Source of the DNA: Chrysogorgia sp. JL179-B06
Taxonomy: Eukaryota; Cnidaria; Anthozoa; Scleralcyonacea; Chrysogorgiidae
Reading direction: 5' to 3'
DNA: 64,000 nt
NCBI GenBank assembly: GCA_035772405.1
Contig: JAYKKM010000263.1
Coordinates: 7,099,501-7,163,500 of the forward strand
In this document: piece by piece, positions 22,701 to 33,779 of the stretch
Layout: every line of letters begins with the position of its first letter
Numbering within the stretch: the stretch's first letter is position 1
Translations under genes and position numbers: made by a program
Notes under the pieces: model-generated
Seen by the model: the letters and a program-made list of their open reading frames with translations, nothing else
What the model was told of the DNA's origin: nothing
The model's database searches: none

Positions 22701-23535
22701 TTTTTAAAATTAATAATAATAATTTAATATCATATACCTGTAGTAACTACATTTATGCACTCTTCATTTTTGGGTGTTCAGCGAACACCAAAATGGTGTA
22801 AATTTATTGCAGCTCTTGACATCGATGGGGTGTAATTTTACACCAAGAAAGTGTTACATTTACACTGTAGAAGTGTTGGTAAACACTGATTTGGTGTAAA
22901 TCGCTTGCATCTCTGTGGACACAAATGGTGTTTATTTACACCATACTAGTGTAAATTAATACTTCACCTCAAGTATACCAGTGAAGTATACATGAATTCT
23001 TTAAAATAAATCAGAAATACAAACTACATATAAAACATGCTTTTAATATAAATTTAATGTTTATTTGCATCAATCAAACTTGTCTACGATTAAATGGCTA
23101 ACGTTTTAATAGTTCCGACATAAGCATCATGACCCTTGTTGGGACCTTCTCCTGATCAACAAGTTTCAAAAATTGCCTTTGCATAAATATGTATCCATTG
23201 GCACACTCTGCAGGAAATTGCAAACATCATAAATGAAAAGAGGGCACTTGATGGCCTCTATGAAACATCCTGTTTGTAATTTCATAATCTTCTACTCAGC
23301 CACAATAAAGATTAGTAATCGAATCAGGTTCTTGCATCGAACACCCTTTGAATATTAGGAATGTGGCATTCCTAGTTTCGAAGAGGAAGTCACTTTCTCC
23401 TCATCTCCGAACTATAAAATGAATAAACATTATACAGATGTTTGACTCTGTATGCATATCCCATTACATGACACTGGTGGAGGACTATATGATATACATA
23501 ATTTTAAAGGCCTTGAAATGAATACATTGGGATAT

Positions 23536-23545
<10 letters not shown>

Positions 23546-23566
<21 letters not shown>

Positions 23567-25194
23567 GATATATATAGATATCTCTGCCCCAACTGCGAAT
23601 AAATATTTATCTGTATTCATATACAATTATACCTGGTCCAAGCTGCAATCACATACTGCAAAAGCCTCTTCCAGTCTGTTGGAGCAGATAAGCTTGTAAT
23701 GCTTGATGACGCCTTGCCAGAGAGAAATCAATATTTTTGAAATTGTTAATTGTATCAAGCATCGTTTTAAAGTAATTCTGTTTTGCTTCAAAACGCATTG
23801 CCCAATTTTGCACTAATGGCCCCGTCTAAAAAAATTAATTGTAAGTATATATACACAAAAGCGCACACACACACACACATATTAATAAATTTTTATTAAT
23901 AAATTTGTATATATTTATAAAATAAGTTTTCTTACACATGCTGTGATTGGTCAGTTACCGTGTTTATATCAGGCTGTTTATATTTCAGTCTTATTTTATA
24001 AAATAAATAGAAAATAGACGCTAAGAAAATAAACGCTCGAGAGAGTTTGGTCAAATTTGAAAGTACTTATGTAAATCGTCGCTTGCGGTTGGGGTTCACA
24101 AACTTTCAAATTCTCCCAAACTCTCTCTCGTGTTTGCATCAGGCTATTACATACAGGCGGTCTATTTCTTGATGAAGTGACGAAGAGAAGCGACATCAGG
24201 GTGAAGGTAAGGGCCCTCACAGTTATGGACCTGTGTGTGCTTCACCATGGGCGAAGTGTGGTCGAGGGGACACCACTTTCGTCAGTAAAGGGACAGAAAG
24301 CTTATGAACTTAAGGGTCCTCTTTCCAGGGCTTATATAGACACATTAATATGCCTTTTATAAAAGTCAAATATTTAACACTTTTGCTAGATGTCAACTAA
24401 TGCTGGCAATTAAACATTTGAAAGTCAATACATACGTCATTATCTTCCAAATGGCATTTTAGGATGACCGTTCTTTAACCTATCAAATTTGGGAAAATAA
24501 TGAAACTTAGCACAAGAACAATTACTTGTGTATACACTACTTTCATACTAAAAAGGACACAATTATTATAAATATATATATATTTAATATTAGAGAGGAT
24601 TTAATATAGTCAAATACATATATGAAAAAGTGACTGCCCCAACCAAGAATCGAACCCTGGTTAGATTTCGATATCTTGAATATTTCGTATGTCTTGAATA
24701 TAAGATGTGTGCCCCCAGGTTTATGTTAATTATGCTACTGCGCACGCGCGACTTTGAGTTTTAATAATATAAAACAGGGCGGAACCAAGGAGCTAGCAAT
24801 TATTTCTTCTCGAAACAGTATATAATGTGAATTAATTAAATATAAAAAAACAGTCTTACTATTTTGGTTAAATTAAAAAATAGCATTTACATTGAGAAAA
24901 AAATTGACCTACAGTGTATATATTCCATAAATACATGTACATATTTAATAACACAAAAATCCAATTGTATATGTATGCGGTGCAGCTTACACTATTAGTG
25001 CAGTTCCACCATTAATGTCTCCATCCAACTCATTGAACACATCTTCAAGGTTGGCATCAGCAACTGTGGTTGCTTCACCTAAAATGTCAACATATAAGTA
25101 TATCAATTATCAACCACTATGGCAGTCCTTGGATTCCTGGTAGAAAAAAATCAATGCAAGGAAACTCAAAAATTATATAAGTTGTATATATATA
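23546..25194. repeat. Copy-C-specific segment with internal partial duplications
   Basis: The segment 23,585-24,150 is a second, diverged copy of 25,440-25,960, including the KLYKLICSNRLEEAF-type relic and the TGCGGTT..GGGTTCACA block. The segment 24,840-25,195 is a diverged copy of 22,290-22,650. Between them, a plus-strand open stretch (24,165-24,362) reads LDEVTKRSDIRVKVRALTV, then MDLCVLHHGRSVVEGTPLSS. It has no recognised family. Unit C may therefore have arisen from unequal exchange between two related units. Confidence 0.6.
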
Positions 25195-26414
25195 TGTATG
25201 TACAGTATATATGAAAAAAACTCACTAGTGGCTGTTTAACATTTTTCTGAATTAATCTGAACAACTATTATTCATATCAACATTACGACGCAGAGTATAT
25301 TAAGTAATTAACTATATTTATATCCGTCGATCTTGTTTGCAAGTTCTCGCCTTTGGCTTGAGCATGCATATCCGATAGAACACGACCAATTGTTGTTTAT
25401 CATATATATACTAACTATATTACTGTATATGTAAATATATTTATCTGCATTCCAAGCTCCAATGACTGCCAAAACTGCAAAAGCTTCTTCCAGTCTGTTG
25501 GAGCAGATAAGCTTGTAAAGCTTGATGACGCCTTGCTAGAGAGAAATCAATATTTTTGAAATGATTAATTGTATGTTTTAAAACGCATTGCCCAATTCTG
25601 CACTAATGGCCCACGTCTAAAAAAATAGAGAAAACCAGTATATATACACAAGCACACGCACACACAATAAATACCTGTATATATTTATAAAATAAGTTTT
25701 CTTACGCATGCTGTGATTGGTTAGTTACCGTGTTTATATCAGGCTATGCAAACACGGTTGTGACGTCATAGTGTATTTCAGTCTTATTTTATAAAATAAA
25801 TAGAAAATAGACGCTCAGAAAATAAACACTCGAGAGAGTTTGGTCAAATTTGAAAGTACCTAAGGGTTTACAAACCCTCGCTTGCGGTTTGGGTTCACAT
25901 AAACATTCAAATTCTCTCTAACTTTCTCTCGTGTTTGCATCAGGCTGTTTCCAAAGGCAGAACCCCCTCAAGTTGGTCATGCATGATATCAAGATCAAGG
26001 CCATCGACAACATGGAAGTAGCGCGACTGATGTAGCACTGATGCCCTTAACCTCATGGGTGGACGATAAAGATGGGTCATTTTTCACCATTTCACATTGA
26101 TGGCTTTCCCTTGTTCGAAGCTGAAACATTTCTTCCTTGAACTTAGAATGATACAAAACAAGTTGATATAAGCATTTACACTATCTAGGCAACTGTCACA
26201 AATTATAAATATATACATCAACATAAACACGCGCACACACAAACATTAGGATTGTGCACAAAATAAATTCATGTTTAATGCATGACTATATTTTATACCT
26301 ACACCTGAACAATGTCTTTTTACAAAATTTCTTGCCAGTATTTGCAGCTCACATACCAAAGGCATTCAAAAAAAATTCGCAGTTTTGAGTTATCTACCAT
26401 ACATGTAAACTCAC

Positions 26415-26529
26415 CGACTCAAGAATTTTAATGTCTTGCATAAAAGAAATGAGAATTTTGTCAATCCCATACTTCTTTATCAGAGGTACTTTGCACAAAG
26501 CAAACAGCTGTATACCGTTGACAGTAGAT
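26415..26529 (-). pseudogene. Exon LFALCKVPLIKKYGIDKIL (copy C)
   Basis: Counterpart of 8315-8423, with the same acceptor (GCTACAG) and donor (TCG|GTGAGT). It is 6 bp longer, inserting two residues before QLFALCKV (VNGIQL versus VKQL) without breaking the frame. This is the best-preserved coding segment of the unit. Confidence 0.5.
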
Positions 26530-26584
26530 CTGTAGCACAGTTTCAAGTAACCAAGTGTGTAGTAGAATCAATGTACATGTATAT

Positions 26585-27320
26585 AAATAATAATAATAAT
26601 AATAAAGACTTCAAGTGTCAATGTGTTTAGCATTTTACATACTAATTGAGGACACTATGTATCTATCAAATCTATGAGTTAAAAATCCAAAGTAAGATAT
26701 ATAGTAATAAATTTGCTAAGTCTAATATATCAGAATATGTATACATAACTACTACGTCGAGCAGAGTTCACAGTTGTTGCATCGGTCTTCAAGTAGACTA
26801 TCAATGTCAATGTCTCTAATATTATATTTAAAGGAGCCTAGACTAGGCTTGCATCTGTCTTTCGTACGTAGTTTAGACCAGATATAAGGTCCTATATATG
26901 CCAACGGGTGTTTACCATACCGTTTTGTATCAAACCGAGGTATATTAAAGTCTCCATTTCTCAGATTGTATTTCTTGTCTTTCAAATCAAATAGTTCTGT
27001 AATGCCAGTCGGTGTCATGCCATTTTTAACTTTGTACATGATAATGGCAATATCTTGCAATCTTCTATTGTGCAAAGAAGGTAAGTTAGCTTGTTTTAGT
27101 AGATTTTCATAGGTGGTCGTTCTTGATTTATAAATAGCTCTAAGAGCCCTTTCCTGGACACGTTCCAGTTTGCGTCGATCAGAAGATTTACAAAAATGCC
27201 ACACAAGGTGACAATATGTAAGATTGGGTAGTATGGTGGTCTTGTACAGCAGAAGCTTCGATTTACAGGGAATGAGATTACGCAATCTCATATAAGTACT
27301 CCAACTTTCTGGCTAATAAA
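26585..27320 (-). mobile_element. 5'-truncated CR1/L2-type LINE with (ATT)n tail
   Basis: The insertion is absent from copy A (site near 8,472-8,490). The open frame 27,291-26,752 encodes the post-RT C-terminus: MRLRNLIPCKSKLLLYKTTI, LPNLTYCHLVWHFCKS, RRKLERVQERALRAIYKS. The LTYC-x-x-VWHFC and ER-QERALRAIY motifs are typical of the CR1/L2 group. About 145 bp of 3' UTR end in an (ATT)n repeat at 26,585-26,606, the usual microsatellite tail. There is no RT or endonuclease domain, so it was truncated at insertion. The frame is undamaged, implying a young insertion. Flanking AATAAAACT words may be the target duplication. Confidence 0.9.
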
Positions 27321-27744
27321 AACTAAATAAAATAAAACTAAAAACTAACAAACCCAATTCCACATTGTAAAGAAATGTAAGATAAAAAAAGAATTTAGAT
27401 AATTTAACCTCGTGTGTAGTACAGTACATGTACTATAGCTCAAATTACAGTACCTGTACATATATAACCTTAATTGTCATGATGTGCAAAGAATAAAGGA
27501 AATGGCAATTTTTGCAGAATAACAAGCCTTTCTAATTAAAATGCCTATAGAAGTACTAGAATAGTTATAGCAGTAAGCTAGGCTCAACGAGAGTCAAATT
27601 CTACTTCATTGGACTTCATTCTGTAAACATTGACTAATGTTCTAATTTCTAAGCCCTGAAATACAGTAAATACAAAATTTAACCTTCGGAATAAAATCAT
27701 AAATAGAAATTTCTTAACCTTTGCGAATACAGCAGATCACATAC

Positions 27745-28000
27745 CGGTGATTCTGGAGGCGTAGTCCAGTGATTCGCACCATTATCTTTCATCCATTTTT
27801 TTGTCGAATTACTGGTATGTTTAGGATCATTGTCCTGCCACAATCTATATGACCATCCGGAAATGTTTCACGTATGAATGGCAGGAGGTTTCTCTGTAAA
27901 ATGGTTTGGTAGCCTATGCTCTCCATACAGCCACTAAAAATGCAAACCTGTGTTGCACCTGGAACTGAAATACCAGCCCATACATGAACAATGCACATAT
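27745..28000 (-). pseudogene. Tc1/mariner-like transposase fragment (copy C)
   Basis: Counterpart of the 8,854 segment in copy A. The first part is open (VWAGISVPGATQVCIF, SIGYQTILQRNLLPFI, RETFPDGH). After a one-base frame change it continues WQDNDPKHTSNSTKKWMKDN, then GANHWTTPPESP, and ends at the CCG|GTATGTG donor. Compared with A it keeps one more codon (KKWM), so the A copy has an in-frame loss. Both share the frameshift before the QDNDPKH catalytic motif, so it predates their separation. Confidence 0.7.
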
Positions 28001-29339
28001 TTTCCAACCAATGTCCCAGCCACCAAAATATCATGTCACATGCACTCTACATGTGGTGTTGGCAAAGTTATGTTTGATGGCCAACGTTTCTTCGCATTTA
28101 ATTGAACCGTTTTACCAGTAGTACCAATTGGACTTGTCACCTACATTTTTCCTAAAAAATAAAGTGAGAGAATGCAAGTTTGTTTGAACTACAACTTTAT
28201 GCTGACCTGTAACAACATTGGTTGTGATTATACATATTACAACATTATTTTCAACTTATGGTTTCACTTTCTCACCTTTATGTGTCTGACTTCAACCGAA
28301 TATTATCGTATCATGTAATTAAAGTAAACATATAACTGAAGTCGCATTACTTAACAATTTATTAACATTATATACTGTAGATATATAATTAAATAAGTGC
28401 GCTCATGGCAGTTTTTTTTTGAAATTGTCAATCATACTGATCAGCTGTTGTATAGTACATCTGCTCGAAGAACTGGAAAGGTTGTCATTTATTAGCCTGG
28501 CGTATTCCTTTCGAATTTTCTCGTCACTGGGTATTGTGTGGGCCTTTACACAACGGTACACAGCATTTCCACTTCAGAACCATAGTTTTTGAAAACACGT
28601 TAGATCGATTTTAAATAAAGATATTTGGTTGTAGCACTGTGCAGAGAGAATGAAGACCAAAACGGCCACACAATTCATTGCGGTGAATAGATTAGTTACC
28701 AGTGCGTACAGTTTATGAAGTGGCTAATTAATGGTCGGGCAACCGATGATAATCTAATTTGTGCTAGCAACAGACCACGTGTAACGCAACCTCCTCTTAG
28801 GATGAAGTTCCTTCGTTTCTTCTGAAAACGGACAATATTTGCCACATGGTTATATAATTCTTCTTGTGAAAGAAGCCATGTAAACATGGGTAATAGTCAA
28901 ATGGATTGGCCGTACTACCCACGTTTGGTCAACGGACCACTTTGAGCTCCCCACGTTTGCTTCGAGGAATTGTTGTGGACAACGTTCCTCGTCAACCTTA
29001 TTCTGTCCTACTCCATCCTCTCCGCACTTTACGCCGGAAAATGAGGGCTTTGATAACTGCGGAACAATCTTTGTGCATGTATTAAATATCGACCGATCTT
29101 GATCAGGTATTCTTTCTCGCAGTAGCGACAAGTGATCAGCTTGTCGTTCACTCGATATTCGTCACGTTATTCGTGAACGTTGACTCGAAGTAAGAACATA
29201 CTCTGTAAATTAACGTGTGTACTATATCAGTTGGAAGACATTGCCAACAAAACGTAAGGGGCGTTTAGATCAAAGCCATAGTGGCTTAAATAAAGCCATA
29301 GTGGCTTAAATAGCCAGAATATAATAGTCTGAGATTGTA

Positions 29340-30110
29340 GAACTACTGCCAACAAGGATTTCGTGTGTTCGACTTCGTTGTCGAGACAATCGCTTCCCAT
29401 TCTATCGTAAATGACGGAGATTCGACCATCGGAGCTTTTTCCGGCAAAAGTTCCGACATCAACACAAGTTTGTTGGACATAATCTGGGAAACTACTTTCG
29501 ACGGGATTGGAGGACGCCCCAGTCCCAAAATCAGGAACTTGCGAGCTCGGTATGTGAATTAACCAAACCGAGAGACTGGGGTCCATTGTTACACGAGGTT
29601 GAACGCCGTTATGTGGAGTTATTCCTCGTCATCACCGATTCTGACATTACCTCCGTCCTTGGGAGTGACGAGGCCGTAGCGACACCAACAAAGGATGGAA
29701 CAATTAACGTACCTTGATTGTTACTCGTAGACTCTTGCGAGTTACCTGAAGGGATCGCCGGAACAGACCGGCCCAATCTTTCCAAATAATCGACGCGGTG
29801 CGGTTCCGTTGCTGGTTGATTTGGCTGTTTCTCTGAGGTCTGTCCGCTCGCTTGAGCCACGACTTGGGCTACCATTTCTTTCATACCAGCGCGGAATTCC
29901 ACGGACTGAAAAGCGGTTGACCAGTTTATGGGTCGCATTCCCACTTTTTGGTCAGCATCTTGTTCTCCTGCTTATTTCCATTGTCACAAATTTCCTCCGT
30001 ACCCAAACCACCATCTATTAACTCTGCTACTCTGCGTGCCCGCTGTCTCAGGGCGTAATGCCCATTCCCCCGCGAGTACCGTTGATTTTAAGCCTTCCCT
30101 CGCCCAAAGC
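29340..30110 (-). pseudogene. gag/ORF1-like decayed coding region (copy C)
   Basis: Same order as copy A without the 550-bp insertion: HYALRQRARRVAEL-type block, INWSTAFQSVEFRAGMKEM with a Gln/Ser-rich linker and HRVDYLERLGRSVPAIPSG, then FGLGRPPIPSKVVSQIMSN, LVLMSELLPEKAPMVESPS and FTIEWEAIVS. Frame changes occur near 29,635-29,645 and near 29,990. Resemblance to ORF1/gag of tyrosine-recombinase retroelements is recalled from the PPIPxK...ELLPE block and is uncertain. Confidence 0.4.
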
Positions 30111-30163
30111 CTTGCGCGTTCCTTTGTTGTTAACCTTGGTTATGACTAACCTCATTAAAATAT

Positions 30164-30391
30164 AGTAAAAAGTAGATTTCTGCGTAGACAGTGTTTTGGA
30201 TATATAGCAAAGTGAGAAGGTGGTAAACTGCCAAGATTTTTAGTAACGAAATACTGACGTTTTGAGCGGAGCCCTTCACCAGAGTAAGACCAAGTGGCCT
30301 TATACTCTGATGAATGGCTCCGCTCTAAACGTCAGTATTTCGTCACTAAAAATCTTGGCAGTTTACCACCTTCTCATGCACTTTGCTATAT
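30164..30391. mobile_element. Penelope-like terminal repeat dimer with two degenerate hammerhead motifs
   Basis: This is an inverted repeat. TATAGCAAAGTGAGAAGGTG with GCCAAGATTTTTAGTAACGA appears on the left and its complement on the right. Each arm has a hammerhead-like core. On the plus strand CTGATGA (30,307-30,313), a GGC-TCC-GCT stem and CTCTAAACGTCAG replace the expected GAAAC. On the minus strand CTGGTGA replaces CTGATGA, and the GAA is again changed. CCTCATTAAAATATA occurs on both sides (about 30,149 and 30,391) as a possible target duplication. Hammerheads in Penelope-like elements are established; inactivity here is inferred from core substitutions. Confidence 0.7.
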
Positions 30392-31203
30392 ATCCTCATT
30401 AAAATATAAGTATGCGTGTTTGTAAAAATATTAAGATAACGTTTTGTGTGCTTAGGAAACTCAAATTATACATATTTCAACACTATCTCTATCGTCTTGT
30501 TTATGTGTGTGAATGGCTTATGAAATGGTTAGTTTGTATTCAGAAATGATTTTCGATTGTCGACTGCCGGGTTTGTTTTTTCCTTCGGAAGAAACATATT
30601 TGTTAGTAATTGATAGTTTAATTACACGGGCCTAATTAATGATCTTAATTAAGAACGGGTCATTAATGGGCTTGGGCAGTTCTAAAAAAACCCCGAAAAA
30701 AACGGTTTTTGTCCGCCATCATAAATCCGTTTAATCGCGTCATGCAGGTCGAACTTTTTCCTCTAGCAAAAGAAAGACGAAAAATGGACTGCGAAAAATA
30801 TTATCAAGGTCTGTTTCACAGTTGTTTCTCCAAAGAAACTGGATAAAATACAGCATTTTCAAACACAAAGAAAAGGAAGCCCTGTTATCGCGCGTGCTGG
30901 TGTACTGACAAGTCCTGCCTTGCTAAATAATCGTCCTGATGGCGAGCTTGAATGACGAGATATTGTTTGGCAAGCTGACTTAGCAGAGGGAATTCATTTT
31001 TATTTCTTTGCCACCATTTCAGTTGATTCTCATCTCCGTCGATTATTGGATATTCGATTAAATGTCGCTGAATTTCTGCGGATAATCGATCGCGCGGTGC
31101 ATGACTGCAGGAGATAGCGTCGCTTTCTTCTTTTTGTGACTCTCAATGCTCCAAGGCTTAATTTAACCTTCTTGAAGTGTCGGTAGTTCATCAGCTTCTT
31201 CTT

Positions 31204-31690
31204 GATGATCATTTACAGTAGGTAAACAGCATTTTGCAGCAATTCTTCTTTTACCACTCCGAGTTCTGATTGTTTGTTTCCTTCTCCACTCTCGTTGGTT
31301 GAGAGGAAATCAACTTTGTACCTCGGATCGAGAAATCGGGTTACATCCATCAAATGTTTGATTTCTTCTTGAGCCTCATATTTTGATTTTAAACGACTGG
31401 CTACGCCATGCTTTTGAAGGAATATGTTCTACAAAGAAAGTTGTAGAAACATCAAAAAGATGTTTTGCATGCTTGAACGCGAATCAAATATTATTTATTC
31501 ATACTTACCTTCGAAATCCTTCGTCTGAAACCTCGCAGCATACGTGTTGCGGTTGATATTTCGAAATCCCGAATAACGTCGTTTTCCTTTTGGAAAGTAA
31601 CTACATATCCGTTGTGACTATCGATCACAAAATCGAATTTACTGGTTCAGGATCTAGAGTTTGCCATGTATTCATCTGCATGAACGCTCT
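31204..31690. other. Flank of copy C, no recognisable gene
   Basis: Unrelated to copies A and B. Short minus-strand coding-like runs exist but no motif or splice pair could be supported. Confidence 0.4.
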
Positions 31691-31993
31691 TCTCCACGTG
31701 CGCGTATATATAAAGATACCAAATATTTACAAATCCGATATCTAAAAAGATTGGTGTACTGCCGAAATAGCGTGTAAGTTGTGTTACGTTTCGAGCGAAG
31801 GCCCTTCGTCACGTTTCCCTATCTGTTTTATTATAAATTTTCATATTTTGAAATGTGTGGTAGATTTACGAGTGTTTTGCACTTGTTTTACGTGTCACCG
31901 CTGGGTTAGTGGTGTTGCCGGGCATAACATGGTTCCGCCGACTATCTAGTGCGTCATTACCGCGTTAATAATAATAATAATAATAATAAAGAC
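31691..31993 (-). mobile_element. Penelope-type hammerhead relic next to (AAT)n
   Basis: The minus strand at about 31,786-31,813 reads GTGACGAAGGGCCTTC then GCTCGAAAC. This has the same plan as the hammerheads at 30.3 kb (stem II GGGC...GCTC, then GAAAC) but with C3 changed to G and the GTC cleavage triplet lost. An (AAT)n microsatellite at 31,968-31,989 follows. Seen directly; the Penelope link is by similarity to the other copies. Confidence 0.45.
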
Positions 31994-32133
31994 GTATTAG
32001 GAGCATTATACAATAGTCTCAATGCTCTTACAACAATATATTCTTAATGTTACTTATAAAACTAATTACAGTTTCATTATATAAGATAAAACCTACTACA
32101 CTTATATTACCAATATGAACAAAAAACTATTAA

Positions 32134-32493
32134 TTAATTATTATTAATTATTACGGCCACTAGATTCTCCTCAGTTGACGAATCCCGCGAAGAACCAACC
32201 AAACAAAAAGGATAACTTGGATTGTTCGGAGCAAAATCATGGCGCGTGTGTCTACAGCGAGTACAGTTGACAGTTCGATGAGTTTTATTCCAATTACTTC
32301 GAACTGTCGTCTGCATACTAAATGTTAAAGGCCTAGCAGTCAGACGCGGTGCTGGAATGTGAGGAAATAACACATTCCCACCGTCTCTCCCTTTGAGCAA
32401 GGAGGTAAGTTTAATACTTGCAATTAATCGGTGTGATCGGTGCAAGTCATACTGAGTGGGAGTAGGGGCTGTGGTAAGCTCAAGATCCTGCAT
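32134..32493 (-). CDS. Unrecognised 119-codon open segment
   Basis: A basic ORF with QYDLHRSHRLIASIKLTS, GRDGGNVLFPHIPAPRLTA and HRTVNCTRCRHTRHDFAP (one CxxC). It ends 140 bp from an (AAT)n repeat, a distance typical of LINE 3' UTRs, but none of the usual LINE C-terminal motifs are present. Could be a gag-like or host exon fragment, or chance. Confidence 0.25.
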   Translation of the reverse strand: MQDLELTTAPTPTQYDLHRSHRLIASIKLTSLLKGRDGGNVLFPHIPAPRLTARPLTFSMQTTVRSNWNKTHRTVNCTRCRHTRHDFAPNNPSYPFCLVGSSRDSSTEENLVAVIINNN

Positions 32494-32819
32494 GGATGGA
32501 TCTTAACCAGCTGGATCCAAGTACCGCTATTCGCCACAGACCCCCTACCAGGCTACGGCTTGCACCAACTTTCCAAACGGGTAAGTAAAAGGTGATCTAA
32601 GATGTTAATGTTTGTTGAATTGATAATTATACTTACGATGCTTCTTCGTGCTACTTTGAGATTCCTTGCTCATTTCGTCTCTTTATAAAAACGCACTGAG
32701 AAATGACTACAATGGTGGAGTTCAGGTTTTTCGCTCCTGTGCGTGAAAGAAACAGCCAGTTAAATCATCTGCAGTAGATTAAGAAAACTTACGCCGCCAT
32801 TTTGTTTTTTTTCATTACT

Positions 32820-33180
32820 AGTGATATATGAGCTGATGATGAATACTTTTATTTAAATAGGGTAATCCATTCAGTTATTACAACTGGTATCAATAGGAGC
32901 CCTATAATAAGTTAAATATCTAGTTTAAAAGATAACTAACAAATAATATCATTAAAATATTAAAAATACTAAAACACTAATACAAGGAAAGAAGTTACTT
33001 ATTAGCTATCATAGAACGACTAAAAACTACACATCCATGATAATAAAATGATCTCTTGGCAGCTTCAGATCTCACCAGGCAAATGACGTAAGTTAATCTG
33101 CCTAGTAATTCGTTTTGTAATATCTCTGTTAAAAATAAAATAGTTATTAAAAAATTGTAGTGCTTGCAGTAAGGAATGAA
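32820..33180. other. AT-rich LINE 3'-UTR-like stretch
   Basis: TTTATTTAAATAGGG preceded by GATGATGA resembles the 3' end of the LINE at 2110 (AACTTTATTTAAACAC with ATC repeats). A decayed CR1/L2 tail on the minus strand is possible. No ORF motif confirms it. Confidence 0.3.
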
Positions 33181-33289
33181 GGAATCATGTGAGATAGCGA
33201 ATCGAGACCATAATTCCAAGCTTCTTGAGCGATTCCCTTGTTGAGTGATTCACTTCATGAGTGATTCTCATATAACTGTTACAATGCAG

Positions 33290-33700
33290 TTTAGGTAAGA
33301 ATATTGAAGCATAGCTTCTTTGTTTCGTAGTTTGGAAAGCCAGTGTAAAAAGAAATGTCTCGATCGTTCTGGTAATTGTCAATGTTAAACAGAGGCTCAT
33401 TCTCTTGTTTATACTTCATTACCTACAGCTCTGCTTTTAATATTTTTATTTCTTCCCGAAGAAATTCATTTTCGGTAGGTTTCTCTTCGACATTTTCTTT
33501 CAGTTCCACATTTTCTGCTGCAGAAATACACTCGGGATAGGGAACCACCGTCTCTTCGTTCACTGTCAGTAACTGTTCCTCGCTTGTATCTTCCTCTCCT
33601 GGTATAAATTGGTAATAGACGTACGAATTTCACCTGAAGCAGTTCTTTTCCTTGTAGTCGAAGGCGTTAGGGCATGCTTTACTATTTTTCGGTGGGGTTA
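33290..33700 (-). pseudogene. THAP/DDE-type transposase relic (FYTGFP motif)
   Basis: Minus strand, in order: HALTPSTTRKRTAS, then (after a frame change near 33,625) GEEDTSEEQLLTVNEETVV, a coiled-coil-like VELKENVEEKPTENEFLREE with IKILKAEL, one in-frame stop (33,424), then VMKYKQENEPLFNIDNYQND and RDISFYTGFPNYETKKLCFN. A heptad stretch followed by F-x-ID-x...FYTGFP-Y is, from memory, the typical linker into DDE_Tnp_4 (PIF/Harbinger-like) nuclease domains of THAP-bearing transposase-derived proteins. The catalytic part beyond CFNIL is not recognisable. The stop and frame change make it a pseudogene. Confidence 0.5.
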
Positions 33701-33779
33701 TACTTGTACGTTTATTGTCCAAGGAAATGTCGTGGGCAGTTGATTTCTGGCTACTCTTTCTCATCCAGTGAAGTGTTGA

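Larger units (their letters stand above)
20027..31203. repeat. Long repeat unit, copy C (longest)
   Basis: It begins TGGGCTATTGTTTGCC like copy B and is collinear with B to about 23,545, then with copy A from about 25,195 to 31,203. It carries empty sites for the 3.9 kb insertion, the 550-bp insertion and the TTAA MITE of copy A, but has its own LINE insertion (26,585-27,320). Coding relics, all minus strand, mirror those in A: CxxC exon (21,435-21,745), tail exon (about 21,110-21,415), LFALCKVPL-type exon (26,415-26,529), Tc1-like exon (27,745-28,000) and ORF1-like (29,340-30,110). A 20-bp tandem duplication (CATAGTGGCTTAAAT word) is private to C at 29,272-29,312. Confidence 0.85.

Noticed and set aside
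23535..23582. (AT)n tract as possible regulatory or origin element
   Set aside because: Plain microsatellite at the point where copies B and C diverge; likely just a breakpoint-prone repeat.
24620..24700. tRNA-like T-arm (CCAGG-TTCGATT-CTTGG, minus strand)
   Set aside because: Only the 3' half of a tRNA is present; no matching acceptor stem, D arm or anticodon arm upstream. Treated as an isolated tRNA- or SINE-derived scrap.
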